Below are positions 54,562 to 63,382 of a stretch of 64,000 nucleotides of DNA, piece by piece. The stretch is from assembly GCF_001939045.1 (NCBI RefSeq), contig NZ_MKIM01000022.1, forward strand, positions 1 to 64,000. The letters are read 5' to 3'. Source of the stretch: Rhizobium oryziradicis. Its GTDB lineage: Bacteria; Pseudomonadota; Alphaproteobacteria; Rhizobiales; Rhizobiaceae. Both the position numbers and the translations under genes were made by a program. The notes under the pieces are model-generated. The model was given only the letters and a program-made list of their open reading frames with translations, was not told the origin of the DNA and ran no database searches. Position 1 is the first letter of the stretch. Each line of letters starts with the position of its first letter.

Positions 54562-55458
54562 ATGGAACAGCCAATTTTCTCGCGAAGAGCAGACCCTGAG
54601 AGCACTGCTGAAGGGCAGGACAGCCTGATCTCCGGCTGGTCGATTGAGGTGATGCCACGAACCGCTGCCAAGATTGACAGTTTCCGCGACATTTTACCCG
54701 CGAATACGCGGATCTACATTGCGCATCTGGATGGCACGCCGCTGGAGGACGTGGTGGCGACAGCCAAGCGGCTGAACAGCGAAGGATTCGCCGTGATGCC
54801 GCATATTCCCGCCCGCAGCCTTGAAAGCCGCGAGGTGTTGGAAGATCTGCTCAACCGTTACAGAAGTGAAGCAGATGTGCGTCAGGCCTTGTTGCTGGCG
54901 GGTGGCAACACCAAGCCGCGCGGCAGCTTAACCAGCTCCATTGATCTGATTGAAACCGGCCTGTTTGATAAAATGGGGTTTAGCAATTTGCATGTCGCCG
55001 GTCACCCGGAGGGCAGCAAGGATATCGACCCTGACAGCTCGACCACCGAGGTGGATAAGGCCCTGCTGTGGAAGTGTGATTTTGCCAATCGGACCGATGC
55101 AAAAATGGCGATTACCACCCAGTTTGCCTTCGATGCCACATGCATTATCGACTGGGCAGAGCGTATTGAAGGTCTTGGCGTGAATCTGCCCATTCACGTT
55201 GGCATTGCTGGCCCTGCCAAGCTGCAAACATTGATCAAATATGCCATTGCCTGCGGCGTTGGCCCCTCGCTGAAAGTGCTGCAAAAGCGCGCGCTTGATT
55301 TTCGAAAATTGCTCACACCCTATGAGCCAACGGAGATTGTCAGCCAGCTTGTGGCTTATAAGGCCAAGACCCCTCACAGCATTATCAACAAGATCCACAT
55401 GTTTCCGCTGGGCGGTATTGAGCCCGCCAGCCGCTGGGCAGGCCAATATGCCGGTTAA
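54562..55458 (+). CDS. Methylenetetrahydrofolate reductase-like protein (MetF family)
   Basis: A 298-residue protein of the MetF TIM-barrel family: WSIEVMPRTAAKIDSFRDIL (the catalytic Glu region), YIAHLDGTPLEDVVATAKRL, GFAVMPHIPARS, LLLAGGN and the late PLGGIEPASRWA. It should interconvert methyl- and methylene-tetrahydrofolate. Next to a LigM-like methyltransferase it would oxidise the methyl-THF formed by O-demethylation, as MetF does with LigM in Sphingobium. The start chosen follows GGGAGG by five bases. An ATG one codon earlier is possible. It differs from housekeeping MetF in its N-terminus, so it is probably a dedicated paralogue. Confidence 0.83.
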   Translation: MEQPIFSRRADPESTAEGQDSLISGWSIEVMPRTAAKIDSFRDILPANTRIYIAHLDGTPLEDVVATAKRLNSEGFAVMPHIPARSLESREVLEDLLNRYRSEADVRQALLLAGGNTKPRGSLTSSIDLIETGLFDKMGFSNLHVAGHPEGSKDIDPDSSTTEVDKALLWKCDFANRTDAKMAITTQFAFDATCIIDWAERIEGLGVNLPIHVGIAGPAKLQTLIKYAIACGVGPSLKVLQKRALDFRKLLTPYEPTEIVSQLVAYKAKTPHSIINKIHMFPLGGIEPASRWAGQYAG

Positions 55459-55462
55459 CACT

Positions 55463-56257
55463 CTATGCTGCCCGCTTTTTGCCAGACACCGCGACAATAA
55501 TCGCCACAAGAAAAACCGACACGATGAATATGCTGCCGGACATGGCATAGATAACCGGTGATGCGCCGCCATTCATTTTGCCAAACAGCACAACAGGGAG
55601 CGTATTTTGCCGCCCGGCGAGATAAAATGCGCGGGTAAACTCGTTGAGCGACAGCAGAAATGAAAAGATGAAGGCGCTGATTAAGCCCGGACGGATCAAG
55701 GGCAAGGTCACATCGCGAAACTGCCGCCACTTGCTGGCCCCCAGATCTGCCGCCGCCATCAAATAAGCCGGGCGCACCGCAGAAAAGCTGGTCAGAATAA
55801 CAATGAATGCAAAGGGCATGGCCCATAGCAAATGCCCCGCCACGATTGTGTTGGCCGAAGGCTTGATCCCCATATGGCTGAACACGGTAGACAGGGCCAG
55901 ACCCTGAATAACGCCGGGCACAAACATCGGCAGAATCACGCTCATGAACCACGTTGCGCGCGTTTTGTGCAGCTCAAAATAGGCAAGCGCCGCCAGTAGA
56001 GATAGCCCCGTTGCCAGCGATGCCGTGACGATGGCAACCAGAAGCGATTCCTGCAAGGCCGAAATCAAGGCACGGTCAGCCGGCAAAGCGGCATACCATT
56101 TCAACGTCATGTCACCCAGCTGCGGCAAACCCGGCTGAAGTGCCGGATTGAAGGATGCGCCGAGCAGATAGAGCGGCGGGGCATAAATAACGATCAGCCC
56201 CAGAACCGTCAGCGACCAGATCAAGACGCGGTTTGCATTTCCCTCCAAACTGCTCAT
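55463..56257 (-). CDS. ABC transporter permease (PotC-like)
   Basis: A 264-residue inner-membrane permease with six predicted membrane segments and the conserved cytoplasmic loop AAADLGASKWRQFRDVTLPL near residue 170. It pairs with the upstream permease, whose stop it overlaps by four bases. Together with the binding protein and ATPase it forms a spermidine/putrescine-type importer. It is the last gene of the hyuBA-ABC operon and is convergent with the MetF-like gene only five bases away. Confidence 0.88.
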   Translation of the reverse strand: MSSLEGNANRVLIWSLTVLGLIVIYAPPLYLLGASFNPALQPGLPQLGDMTLKWYAALPADRALISALQESLLVAIVTASLATGLSLLAALAYFELHKTRATWFMSVILPMFVPGVIQGLALSTVFSHMGIKPSANTIVAGHLLWAMPFAFIVILTSFSAVRPAYLMAAADLGASKWRQFRDVTLPLIRPGLISAFIFSFLLSLNEFTRAFYLAGRQNTLPVVLFGKMNGGASPVIYAMSGSIFIVSVFLVAIIVAVSGKKRAA

Positions 56258-57123
56258 GCTGAACGATCCTCAAAAAGTGACGCAAGACTAAACAGCTTGT
56301 TGCCAACCAGCACCAAGCCGAAAATAACCGTCAGCATCACCGCTGAAATCGCAAAGGCCAGCGGATAATTGGCCACACGCATCACATCATTGATCATGAT
56401 GGTCACCACAGACACGCCAGCCCCGCCGAGCATTTGCACTTCGGTGGATGAGCCCGCAACCATGACAAAAACGAACAGAAACCCGGCAAACAGGCCAGAG
56501 CGCGTCAACGGCAAGAGGATGGTGATCAAAATGTGCCAAAAGCCCGCACCAAGATCCTGCGCTGCCGCCAGAAGGGTGCGATCCACCCGCCGCATGGCCA
56601 GCAGCAGCGGAAACGTGGCAAATGGCAGATAGGAGGCCACCAGGCCGACAATGACCGCAAAATTGCTGAACAAAAACCAGTCCACCGGGGCATCTGTGAT
56701 GCCCATGGTTTGCAGCCAGGTGTTGATCACCCCAGTTCGGCCCAAAACCAGCCGCCAGGAAAAGGCGCGGATCAAATAGGAGGTGAAAAAGGGAATGGTC
56801 ATCAGCGCCAGCAAAATAATGCCGCCCCGGCGTCCCGCCAGAAACTGCACGGCATAGGCCGCTGGATAGGCCAGCAGCAAACATATGCCTGCCGTCAGCA
56901 ACGCTTTGGCCAGGGTAGAGACAATCACCGTCCAGCGCCCGTCTTTCAGAATTCCAGCATAACCGGCAAGGCTGAAATCAGGCTTGATCCAATAGGTTGA
57001 CGGGTCCCAAGACCAGAAGCTCCATACCAAAATCACCATCAGCGGCAAAATGCCAAGTAGAGTGATGATCGAAAGTGGCGGCAGCAGAAGCTTTATTCCA
57101 GCCCCACGAAATTCGCGCTTCAT
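56254..57123 (-). CDS. ABC transporter permease (PotB-like)
   Basis: A 289-residue inner-membrane permease with an N-terminal segment LLLPPLSIITLLGILPLMVI and the loop AAAQDLGAGFWHILITILLP near 185. It is the first of the two permeases and overlaps the second by four bases (ATGA). It lies 84 bases downstream of the substrate-binding protein gene. The family covers polyamines and also other small cationic or carboxylated compounds, so the substrate cannot be told from the permease. Confidence 0.88.
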   Translation of the reverse strand: MKREFRGAGIKLLLPPLSIITLLGILPLMVILVWSFWSWDPSTYWIKPDFSLAGYAGILKDGRWTVIVSTLAKALLTAGICLLLAYPAAYAVQFLAGRRGGIILLALMTIPFFTSYLIRAFSWRLVLGRTGVINTWLQTMGITDAPVDWFLFSNFAVIVGLVASYLPFATFPLLLAMRRVDRTLLAAAQDLGAGFWHILITILLPLTRSGLFAGFLFVFVMVAGSSTEVQMLGGAGVSVVTIMINDVMRVANYPLAFAISAVMLTVIFGLVLVGNKLFSLASLFEDRSA

Positions 57124-57207
57124 AGCAATTTCCTTTTGCAGCGCCGATGTTCCCTTTTAAAGGCGTTGCACAGCGGAGAGCCGCGCAACGCTTGAAACAG
57201 GTGCCTA

Positions 57208-58386
57208 TCAGGCGTTACGCAGCTTCTGCCACCATTCTTCATAGAGCTGGAAATTATCGGGCCGGGCATTTTGCCAAAAGACTTTGCCGGCAAATTTGGC
57301 CTTCACATGGTCGGCAAGAGCGGCAACGGCATCCGGCTTATATTCATCGGGATGGGCTTTGGCATAAGCGAGGTTATTGTCTGTGGGAACCAGATAACCG
57401 CGCGCCTGACCCAGTTCGCAGCCATAAAAGCCGCCCAGAAGCCCGTTGACAAATTGGTGGGCAATGTCTGTCACACCGCGCTCACCAGCACCTTTGAGCA
57501 GAACAGTGTTGTTGGCCCAGCCTTCATATCCCTCGACCGGCGCGGCATAATCAACCTTCAGCCCGCGCTTGCGACCTTCATAAACAATCGGTTCCCAGCC
57601 GGTCATGGCGTCAACTTCTTCGTTGGCCACCAATTGCACACCCTGCTCCCAGCCATTCCAGAAGGTTCTGAACTGGCCATCCTTTTTGTGCTTGATCAGG
57701 AATTCCATCACCAGACCAAGCTCGGATTCACTCAGATTGCCTGGATCTTTGATTGGCTTGTTTTCGCTTTCTTTCAGATAGATCGCCGCAAAAATCGCGC
57801 TATTGATCCAGGCATCTTCCATGGCCACGCGGCCTTTGAGCTTGGGGTCAAAAATCACGCCATAGCTATCCACCTTGCCCAGCTTGTCGGGGCGGTAAAT
57901 GATCGAATCGGCATTCACAACCGTTGGAATGCCATATTGCTTGCCATCCTGCTTCAGGTAAGGAATGTCGCGCGCCCATTGCCAAAGGCTATCATAATTG
58001 GCGATCTTGCTGACATCCCAAGGAATAATCACCCCCTGGCGGGCCAATTCCTTTTCGGCACCGCCTTGAAAGCCACCAATGTCGAAAAGATCATTGGCAT
58101 TCCCAGCGGCAAGACGTGCAATAACCGGCCCAAGATCATTGCCATTGTCGGTGAACTCGGGTGAAACACCTGTCTGCTGGGCAAACTCAGCCCACTTGGC
58201 AACAATATCCAGCGTGCCCGTTCCCCAAAAAGCAATGGTCTTTGGATCGGCAGCAGATGCACCCTTCAAAAAGCCGAGGCTGCCCGCAGCAGCGGCCAAA
58301 GTGCCAACGCCTGCCATTTTCAAAAGTCCGCGCCGCTGAAGATTGCTCCAGCCTGCCGAAGATCCGTTCTGTATGCGTCCTGTCAT
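57208..58386 (-). CDS. ABC transporter substrate-binding protein (PotD-like), Tat-type signal
   Basis: A 392-residue periplasmic binding protein. The N-terminus NLQRRGLLKMAGVGTL followed by an Ala/Gly-rich hydrophobic stretch ending GASA is a twin-arginine signal, implying export in folded form. The mature protein is of the PotD/extracellular solute-binding family 1 type: PKTIAFWGTGTLDIVAKW, ANDLFDIGGFQGGAEK, IPTVVNADSIIYRPDK, GRVAMEDAWINSAIFA. AAGGGG precedes the ATG. It is followed by the two permeases and preceded by the ATPase. The substrate is unknown. With hydantoinase genes upstream, a hydantoin- or lactam-like ligand is possible. Confidence 0.86.
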   Translation of the reverse strand: MTGRIQNGSSAGWSNLQRRGLLKMAGVGTLAAAAGSLGFLKGASAADPKTIAFWGTGTLDIVAKWAEFAQQTGVSPEFTDNGNDLGPVIARLAAGNANDLFDIGGFQGGAEKELARQGVIIPWDVSKIANYDSLWQWARDIPYLKQDGKQYGIPTVVNADSIIYRPDKLGKVDSYGVIFDPKLKGRVAMEDAWINSAIFAAIYLKESENKPIKDPGNLSESELGLVMEFLIKHKKDGQFRTFWNGWEQGVQLVANEEVDAMTGWEPIVYEGRKRGLKVDYAAPVEGYEGWANNTVLLKGAGERGVTDIAHQFVNGLLGGFYGCELGQARGYLVPTDNNLAYAKAHPDEYKPDAVAALADHVKAKFAGKVFWQNARPDNFQLYEEWWQKLRNA

Positions 58387-58424
58387 TATCTTCCCCTTTT
58401 TTATAGTACAACTCATTTGCAGCT

Positions 58425-59486
58425 TTATGCCGCCGTCAGCAAAGCGGCTTTCGGCTTCAATGTCACAACCACATCCTCGCCCACACTCAGCAATGGCCCT
58501 CCCGCATCCAGCGCCATCACCAAAGTTTGCCCGTCAGCAAAGGCCAGTTTCACATCCCGATAGAGGCCTCGAAACATGGTCTCCACAACTTTCAGCCGCA
58601 GCTGATCGCCATCCGTGTTATTTTCGCCTAACACCACTCTGTCAGATCGAATTACCACAAGGCTTGTTGCGGGATCATGACGCGCCCCTTGCACAACGGG
58701 CACATGCTGACCACAAATAACGGCAACCACACCATTGCCGACCTCTTCCAACCGCTCCGGCTTCAACTGATTTTCCATGCCGACAAACCGCGCCACAAAC
58801 GCATTGGCAGGCGATTGAAAAAACTGCTCCGGCCGGTCCAATTGTTCGATTTTGCCTTTGTGCATAATCGCCATACGGTCAGACAGGCTTAAAGCTTCAT
58901 CCTGATTATGGGTGACGAGAACAAAGGTCGCGCCGGTGCGCTTGTGCAAGCGGCCAAACTCATCCCGCATCTGCTGGCGCAGGCGTTCATCCAGCCCGGT
59001 GAGCGGCTCATCCAACAGAAGAATGCCGGGCTCCATCACCAGCGCCCGGGCCAAGGCGACCCTCTGCCGCTGACCGCCCGACAATAAATTCACGTTGCGC
59101 TCCTCAAACCCGCTTAATTCCACCAGTTCGAGAATATTCTCGACCTTCCTGGCGCGCTCCCCACCCGACAGGCCGCGCAATCTTAAGCCGTATTCGATAT
59201 TTTGCGCAACCGTCATATGAGGAAACAGCCCCAAGGACTGGAAGACTGTATTAACGGGACGTTTATTGGCCGGAACGTCCACCACATCGCGCCCGTCAAA
59301 CAGGATTTCACCGGCACTTGGACGCTCAAAGCCGCCAATCATTTTCAAAAGCGTGCTTTTACCGCTGCCCGACGAGCCAAGGAGGGTGAAAAACTCTCCG
59401 GCCTTGATGTCAAGCGAGAGTGTGTCCACGGCCCGAACAGGCCCATAAGCGCGCGTGACATTGTTGATCCCGATTGATATGGCCAT
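58425..59486 (-). CDS. ABC transporter ATPase (PotA-like)
   Basis: A 353-residue ATPase: Walker [20 protein letters not shown]-loop NTVFQSLGLFPHMTV, signature NLLSGGQRQRVALARAL, Walker B ILLLDEPLTGLD and H-loop VLVTHNQDEA. A C-terminal TOBE-like domain (RSDRVVLGENNTDGDQLRLK) follows. Length and layout match PotA. Its start touches the hyuA stop, so it is co-transcribed with the hydantoinase genes. Confidence 0.9.
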   Translation of the reverse strand: MAISIGINNVTRAYGPVRAVDTLSLDIKAGEFFTLLGSSGSGKSTLLKMIGGFERPSAGEILFDGRDVVDVPANKRPVNTVFQSLGLFPHMTVAQNIEYGLRLRGLSGGERARKVENILELVELSGFEERNVNLLSGGQRQRVALARALVMEPGILLLDEPLTGLDERLRQQMRDEFGRLHKRTGATFVLVTHNQDEALSLSDRMAIMHKGKIEQLDRPEQFFQSPANAFVARFVGMENQLKPERLEEVGNGVVAVICGQHVPVVQGARHDPATSLVVIRSDRVVLGENNTDGDQLRLKVVETMFRGLYRDVKLAFADGQTLVMALDAGGPLLSVGEDVVVTLKPKAALLTAA

Positions 59487-59487
59487 G

Positions 59488-61551
59488 TCAGATTGCCAGA
59501 GCCTCCTGCTCGCGAATAACAAGTATGCCTGTGTCCGTCATGGTCACGGTCTGCCCGGAAAGAACCAATGTTGTCGCGGTTGTTTCTTCAATCAACAAAG
59601 GCCCAGCCATGATTTCATTGATCGGCAAGCTCAATCGATCATACACAGAACACGGCCGCCATCCACCTTGATGGCCAAAATAAACAGATCTCTCACCAGT
59701 TCTCGCGGTGGCCGCGCTCAAACCTTCCACTTTTATTTTGGAAAGAGAAATTGTTTTGCCCTTCAGCACGGCCTCAACATGCAGGGTGGTCAATTCGATT
59801 TCAGCGTCAGCCAAGCGGAAGGAATAGGCCCGCTCGTGCACCTCGTGAAAATTCTGGCGGAAATCATCAATGGTAAAGCCATCGGCAAAATTTGCGAAAA
59901 CCCCATGTTCCTGGCCTTTATAGCGCGCTTCGATCTGGTAATTGAAGCGAATATCGGCGTTTGAACCTGCCGCGAAATAGGCAATGGCCTCTTCTTCCAT
60001 CTGCGCAAAGCGGTCCTTGGCTTTCAAAAGCGCATCACCCTGCAATTGTGCAAACCATGTTTCCCGAAAATCGGCGCGAGGCTCTGCCGCCAACATGCCC
60101 CAGGCCGAAAAAATTCCAGGATGGGGAGGAACAATCGTTGATTTGGCCTGAAGCTCGCGGCCCAGATTGCTGGCCATGGCGGGGCCTGCGCCACCGCTGA
60201 TCAGCAGGGACACATCACGCGGATCATGACCGCGCTGCACCGTCACCAGCTTCAATGCATTGATCATTGTGGCGTGCGCTATATCAACAATGGCCTGTGC
60301 TGCATCTTCAATGGACAGGTTCAAAGGCTTGGCGATCGTTGCAATTGCGGCGGCGGCCTTATCCTTGTGCAGCACCATCGTGCCGCCCGCAAAGGTTGCG
60401 GGGTCGAAAATGCCAAGCGTGAGCAAAGCATCCGACAATGTCGGCTTGTCGCCGCCGCGACCATAACAGGCAGGCCCCGGATTGGACCCTGCACTTTCCG
60501 GCCCCACCCGCAATGCGCCGCGCTCATCCAGCCAGGCAATGGAGCCGCCGCCTGCGCCAATTTCGACAATATCGACCACCGGCACCTGCACGGCATAGCC
60601 GGGTTCGATCCGCGTATGTTCCAGCTTGTATTCCGCATTCAATGTGGGTCTGTTGCCGTGGATGAGCGAACACTTGGCCGTGGTGCCGCCGACATCGAGA
60701 GAAAGAATTTCACTTTCCCCCAACTCCGCACCAATTCGGGCAGCGCCCGCAACACCACCAGCGGGTCCGGATTCAACCATGGTCAGCGGGCTTTGCGTCA
60801 CATGATCAAAGGATGAAATGCCACCATTCGACTGCATGGCATAATAGGGGCAGGTCAGATTGCGCTGGGTCAGCGATGCTTCCAACCGCTCGAAATAGTG
60901 CTGGATAATGGGTTGCACATAGGCATTCAGAACGGTGGTATTGGTCCGCTCATATTCGCGCCATTGACGGGACACCTGATGGCTGGCGCAGATGGTGGCA
61001 AATGGCAGCGCATCGGCCAGGATATCGGCGCAAGTGGCCTCATGCTCCGGGTTGGCATAGCTGTGCAGGAACAGAATGGCGACTGCATCGACATCTTCTG
61101 CCTCAAGGGCGCGAATGATCGGGCGCAGATCACACAATTCCAGCGGCTGCACCACACGCCCGGATGCATCCACCCGCTCACGCACCTCAAAACGCAAATG
61201 GCGCGGCACAAACGGCTCGGGGCTGTGAAATTGAAGGTTATAGAGATCCGGGCGATTGCCGCGACCAATCTCCAGCACATCACGAAAACCGGCTGTGGTG
61301 ATCAGCGCCGTTTTTGCACCCTTGCGCTCGGTGATGGCATTGATAACGGTGGTGCCGCCATGGGCAAAGAACGTGACGTCGCGCACCCGCAACCCGTCCT
61401 TCTTTTCGCTCATGTCGATGGCAGAGAGAACACCCTCGGACTGATCATCAACTGTGGTCAGGCTTTTGGCCGTGAACACCTCTCCGGTGCGCTCGTCATA
61501 GCCCACGAGGTCTGTAAATGTACCGCCGACATCGGTCGCCAAACGAATCAT
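59488..61551 (-). CDS. hyuA: Hydantoinase/oxoprolinase family protein, subunit A
   Basis: A 687-residue protein of the HyuA family (N-methylhydantoinase A, acetone carboxylase beta, oxoprolinase N-terminal half). It has the actin-like ATPase motifs RLATDVGGTFTDLVGYD at the N-terminus and LSLDVGGTTAKCSLIHG near residue 280, with VDIVEIGAGGGSIAW and NPGPACYGRGGDKPTLSDAL. With HyuB it should open a cyclic amide (hydantoin, N-methylhydantoin or similar) using ATP. The start at MIRLATDVGG overlaps the hyuB stop by four bases. The exact substrate is not readable from sequence. Confidence 0.88.
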   Translation of the reverse strand: MIRLATDVGGTFTDLVGYDERTGEVFTAKSLTTVDDQSEGVLSAIDMSEKKDGLRVRDVTFFAHGGTTVINAITERKGAKTALITTAGFRDVLEIGRGNRPDLYNLQFHSPEPFVPRHLRFEVRERVDASGRVVQPLELCDLRPIIRALEAEDVDAVAILFLHSYANPEHEATCADILADALPFATICASHQVSRQWREYERTNTTVLNAYVQPIIQHYFERLEASLTQRNLTCPYYAMQSNGGISSFDHVTQSPLTMVESGPAGGVAGAARIGAELGESEILSLDVGGTTAKCSLIHGNRPTLNAEYKLEHTRIEPGYAVQVPVVDIVEIGAGGGSIAWLDERGALRVGPESAGSNPGPACYGRGGDKPTLSDALLTLGIFDPATFAGGTMVLHKDKAAAAIATIAKPLNLSIEDAAQAIVDIAHATMINALKLVTVQRGHDPRDVSLLISGGAGPAMASNLGRELQAKSTIVPPHPGIFSAWGMLAAEPRADFRETWFAQLQGDALLKAKDRFAQMEEEAIAYFAAGSNADIRFNYQIEARYKGQEHGVFANFADGFTIDDFRQNFHEVHERAYSFRLADAEIELTTLHVEAVLKGKTISLSKIKVEGLSAATARTGERSVYFGHQGGWRPCSVYDRLSLPINEIMAGPLLIEETTATTLVLSGQTVTMTDTGILVIREQEALAI

Positions 61552-63239
61552 TGCGCATTCCTCCCTTGAAAACCGTAGAGCGCGCAAGCGATGTCCTCGC
61601 TCACAAAGCCGTTTTTAATGTCATCTGCAACCATGGATGGCTCGCGCTCGAAAGGATCGCCCCAGCCACCGCCACCGCCGGTGATGATCCGCACCACATC
61701 ACCTTCGCTGAGCGGGATATGCGCAGAGCGCCCGTGATGGTGGGTTGTGCCATCAAGCGCCTCAATCTGAAGGCCATTGGCCGAACCATTCTGCCCGCCC
61801 TGCATGCCCCAAGGCATGGTTTTGGTGCGACCAAAGCTGCAATAGGCCGAGGTTTTGCCAGACAATATCTGATATTCACGCACGATGCCGTAGCCACCAC
61901 GGCGGCGGCCGGCACCGGCACCGCCTTCTGTGTTGAAGCCATAGCGCTTGACGAGCAGCGGAAAGCGCGCCTCCATCACTTCCACCGAATAATTGTAGGT
62001 GTCACCATCGGTGAGCGCGATCAGCGCGTTGGCACCATCGCGATCGCGACTGGCACCCCAACCGCCATGTTGCGGCTCGATATGAATAAATGGCGTACCG
62101 CTCTGGTCTTCACCGGCAATGTAGACGACGCAAAGGCTGGAATAGGAGCCCGCTGAAAAACGCTCCGGCACCAAGGGCGCAAGCGCTTTCCACACCAGTT
62201 CAGAGGCATGCACCGAACCTTCGTAATACCAACCGGTTGGTGCTGGCTTTTCGGCCGTAAACACCGTTCCCGCAGGCGCAACAACGGTCAGCGGGCGAAA
62301 CCAGCCCTCGTTGGAGGGGGTTTGCGGCCCAACCAGTGCTTTCAAAATGGTCCGAACAGCGGATTCCAATGCACCACGGGCGCAATTGATCGGCCCGGCA
62401 ACTGAAGGCGGACATCCGGTAAAATCGGCCGTGATGGCGTCTCCGGCAATGGTCACGGCAACCTGCACGGAAATCGGCGCTTCTGACACCCCATCGCCGT
62501 CAATTGTGTCGGTGGCGTGGTAGGTACCATCCGGCAAAGCCGCAATGGCAGCGCGGCTCATGCGTTCGCTAACGTTCAAAAGATGCTCGAAACTGGCAGA
62601 GACGTTGGAAAAACCGTATTTCTGCGCCATTTCGCCGACGCGGCGGGCCGCCACCCGCACGGTGGCAATTTGCGCTGTCAAATCGCCCATTGCCACATCC
62701 GGCATACGCACATTTTCCAGAATGACGTGCAGAATGTCATCGGCCAACACATCATTGCGCACGATCTTCACGCCCGGCAGCCGCAATCCCTCTTGAAACA
62801 CCGAGGTTGCATTGGGGGCGAGACTGCCCGGCACAGAACCGCCCACATCAATGTAGTGAGCAACGTTGATGGCATAGGCCAAAATTTGCCCTTGCACAAA
62901 AATCGGTTTGACAATGGCAAAGTCACAGGCGTGGGTGCCGCCTGCGTAAGGGTCGTTGGTCAAAAGCACATCGCCATCGGAAAGATCACCAGCAAAACGA
63001 GCAATCAGAGATTTCACCTGACGGCCAAATGTGCCGGTAAACAGGGTGATGCCATTCATCTGGGCCACAAGTTCGCCCTCGGCCGTCAGAAGGCCACAAG
63101 CAAAATCGAGAACCTCATAAATGACCGGGCTCATGCTGGTGCGGGCCATGACGATGCCCATCTCGTCGACGATTGCGATCAGCTTTCCCTCGATGATTTC
63201 CTGTGTCACCGGGTCAAAATGGCATCCACCCATTTGCAT
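61548..63239 (-). CDS. hyuB: Hydantoinase B family protein
   Basis: A 563-residue partner of HyuA. Family features are DPVTQEIIEGKLIAIVDEMG at the start, ARTSMSPVIYEVLDFACGLL, DGDVLLTNDPYAGGTHACDF, SVPGSLAPNATSVFQEGLRL and the C-terminal ITGGGGGWGDPFEREP. The start is an ATG just before MGGCHFDP. An in-frame TTG seven codons earlier is less likely. It is the first gene of the hyuB-hyuA-ABC transporter operon. A 16-base palindrome about 95-110 bases upstream may be the regulator binding site. Confidence 0.9.
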   Translation of the reverse strand: MQMGGCHFDPVTQEIIEGKLIAIVDEMGIVMARTSMSPVIYEVLDFACGLLTAEGELVAQMNGITLFTGTFGRQVKSLIARFAGDLSDGDVLLTNDPYAGGTHACDFAIVKPIFVQGQILAYAINVAHYIDVGGSVPGSLAPNATSVFQEGLRLPGVKIVRNDVLADDILHVILENVRMPDVAMGDLTAQIATVRVAARRVGEMAQKYGFSNVSASFEHLLNVSERMSRAAIAALPDGTYHATDTIDGDGVSEAPISVQVAVTIAGDAITADFTGCPPSVAGPINCARGALESAVRTILKALVGPQTPSNEGWFRPLTVVAPAGTVFTAEKPAPTGWYYEGSVHASELVWKALAPLVPERFSAGSYSSLCVVYIAGEDQSGTPFIHIEPQHGGWGASRDRDGANALIALTDGDTYNYSVEVMEARFPLLVKRYGFNTEGGAGAGRRRGGYGIVREYQILSGKTSAYCSFGRTKTMPWGMQGGQNGSANGLQIEALDGTTHHHGRSAHIPLSEGDVVRIITGGGGGWGDPFEREPSMVADDIKNGFVSEDIACALYGFQGRNAQ

Positions 63240-63304
63240 GATATTCTCATCCCAATTCAATCATTGGGAGTAGAGTACCTTCAAACCAACCGCGCACAAG
63301 CCTG

Positions 63305-63348
63305 CCATATGGGTAGGCTCACACACCCCACCCTACCCATATGGGTAG
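63305..63348. promoter_or_regulatory. Overlapping inverted repeats upstream of hyuB
   Basis: CTACCCATATGGGTAG (63333-63348) is a perfect 16-base palindrome. Overlapping it, CCATATGGGTAGG (63305-63317) and CCTACCCATATGG (63332-63344) form a perfect 13-bp inverted repeat, so the unit ATATGGGTAG occurs as several half-sites. The region lies between the LuxR-type regulator and hyuB and is the likely operator of the operon. It could also form a stem that ends the luxR transcript. Confidence 0.65.
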
Positions 63349-63382
63349 CTATAAGCATGACCGAGCAACTACATCCTCTGGT

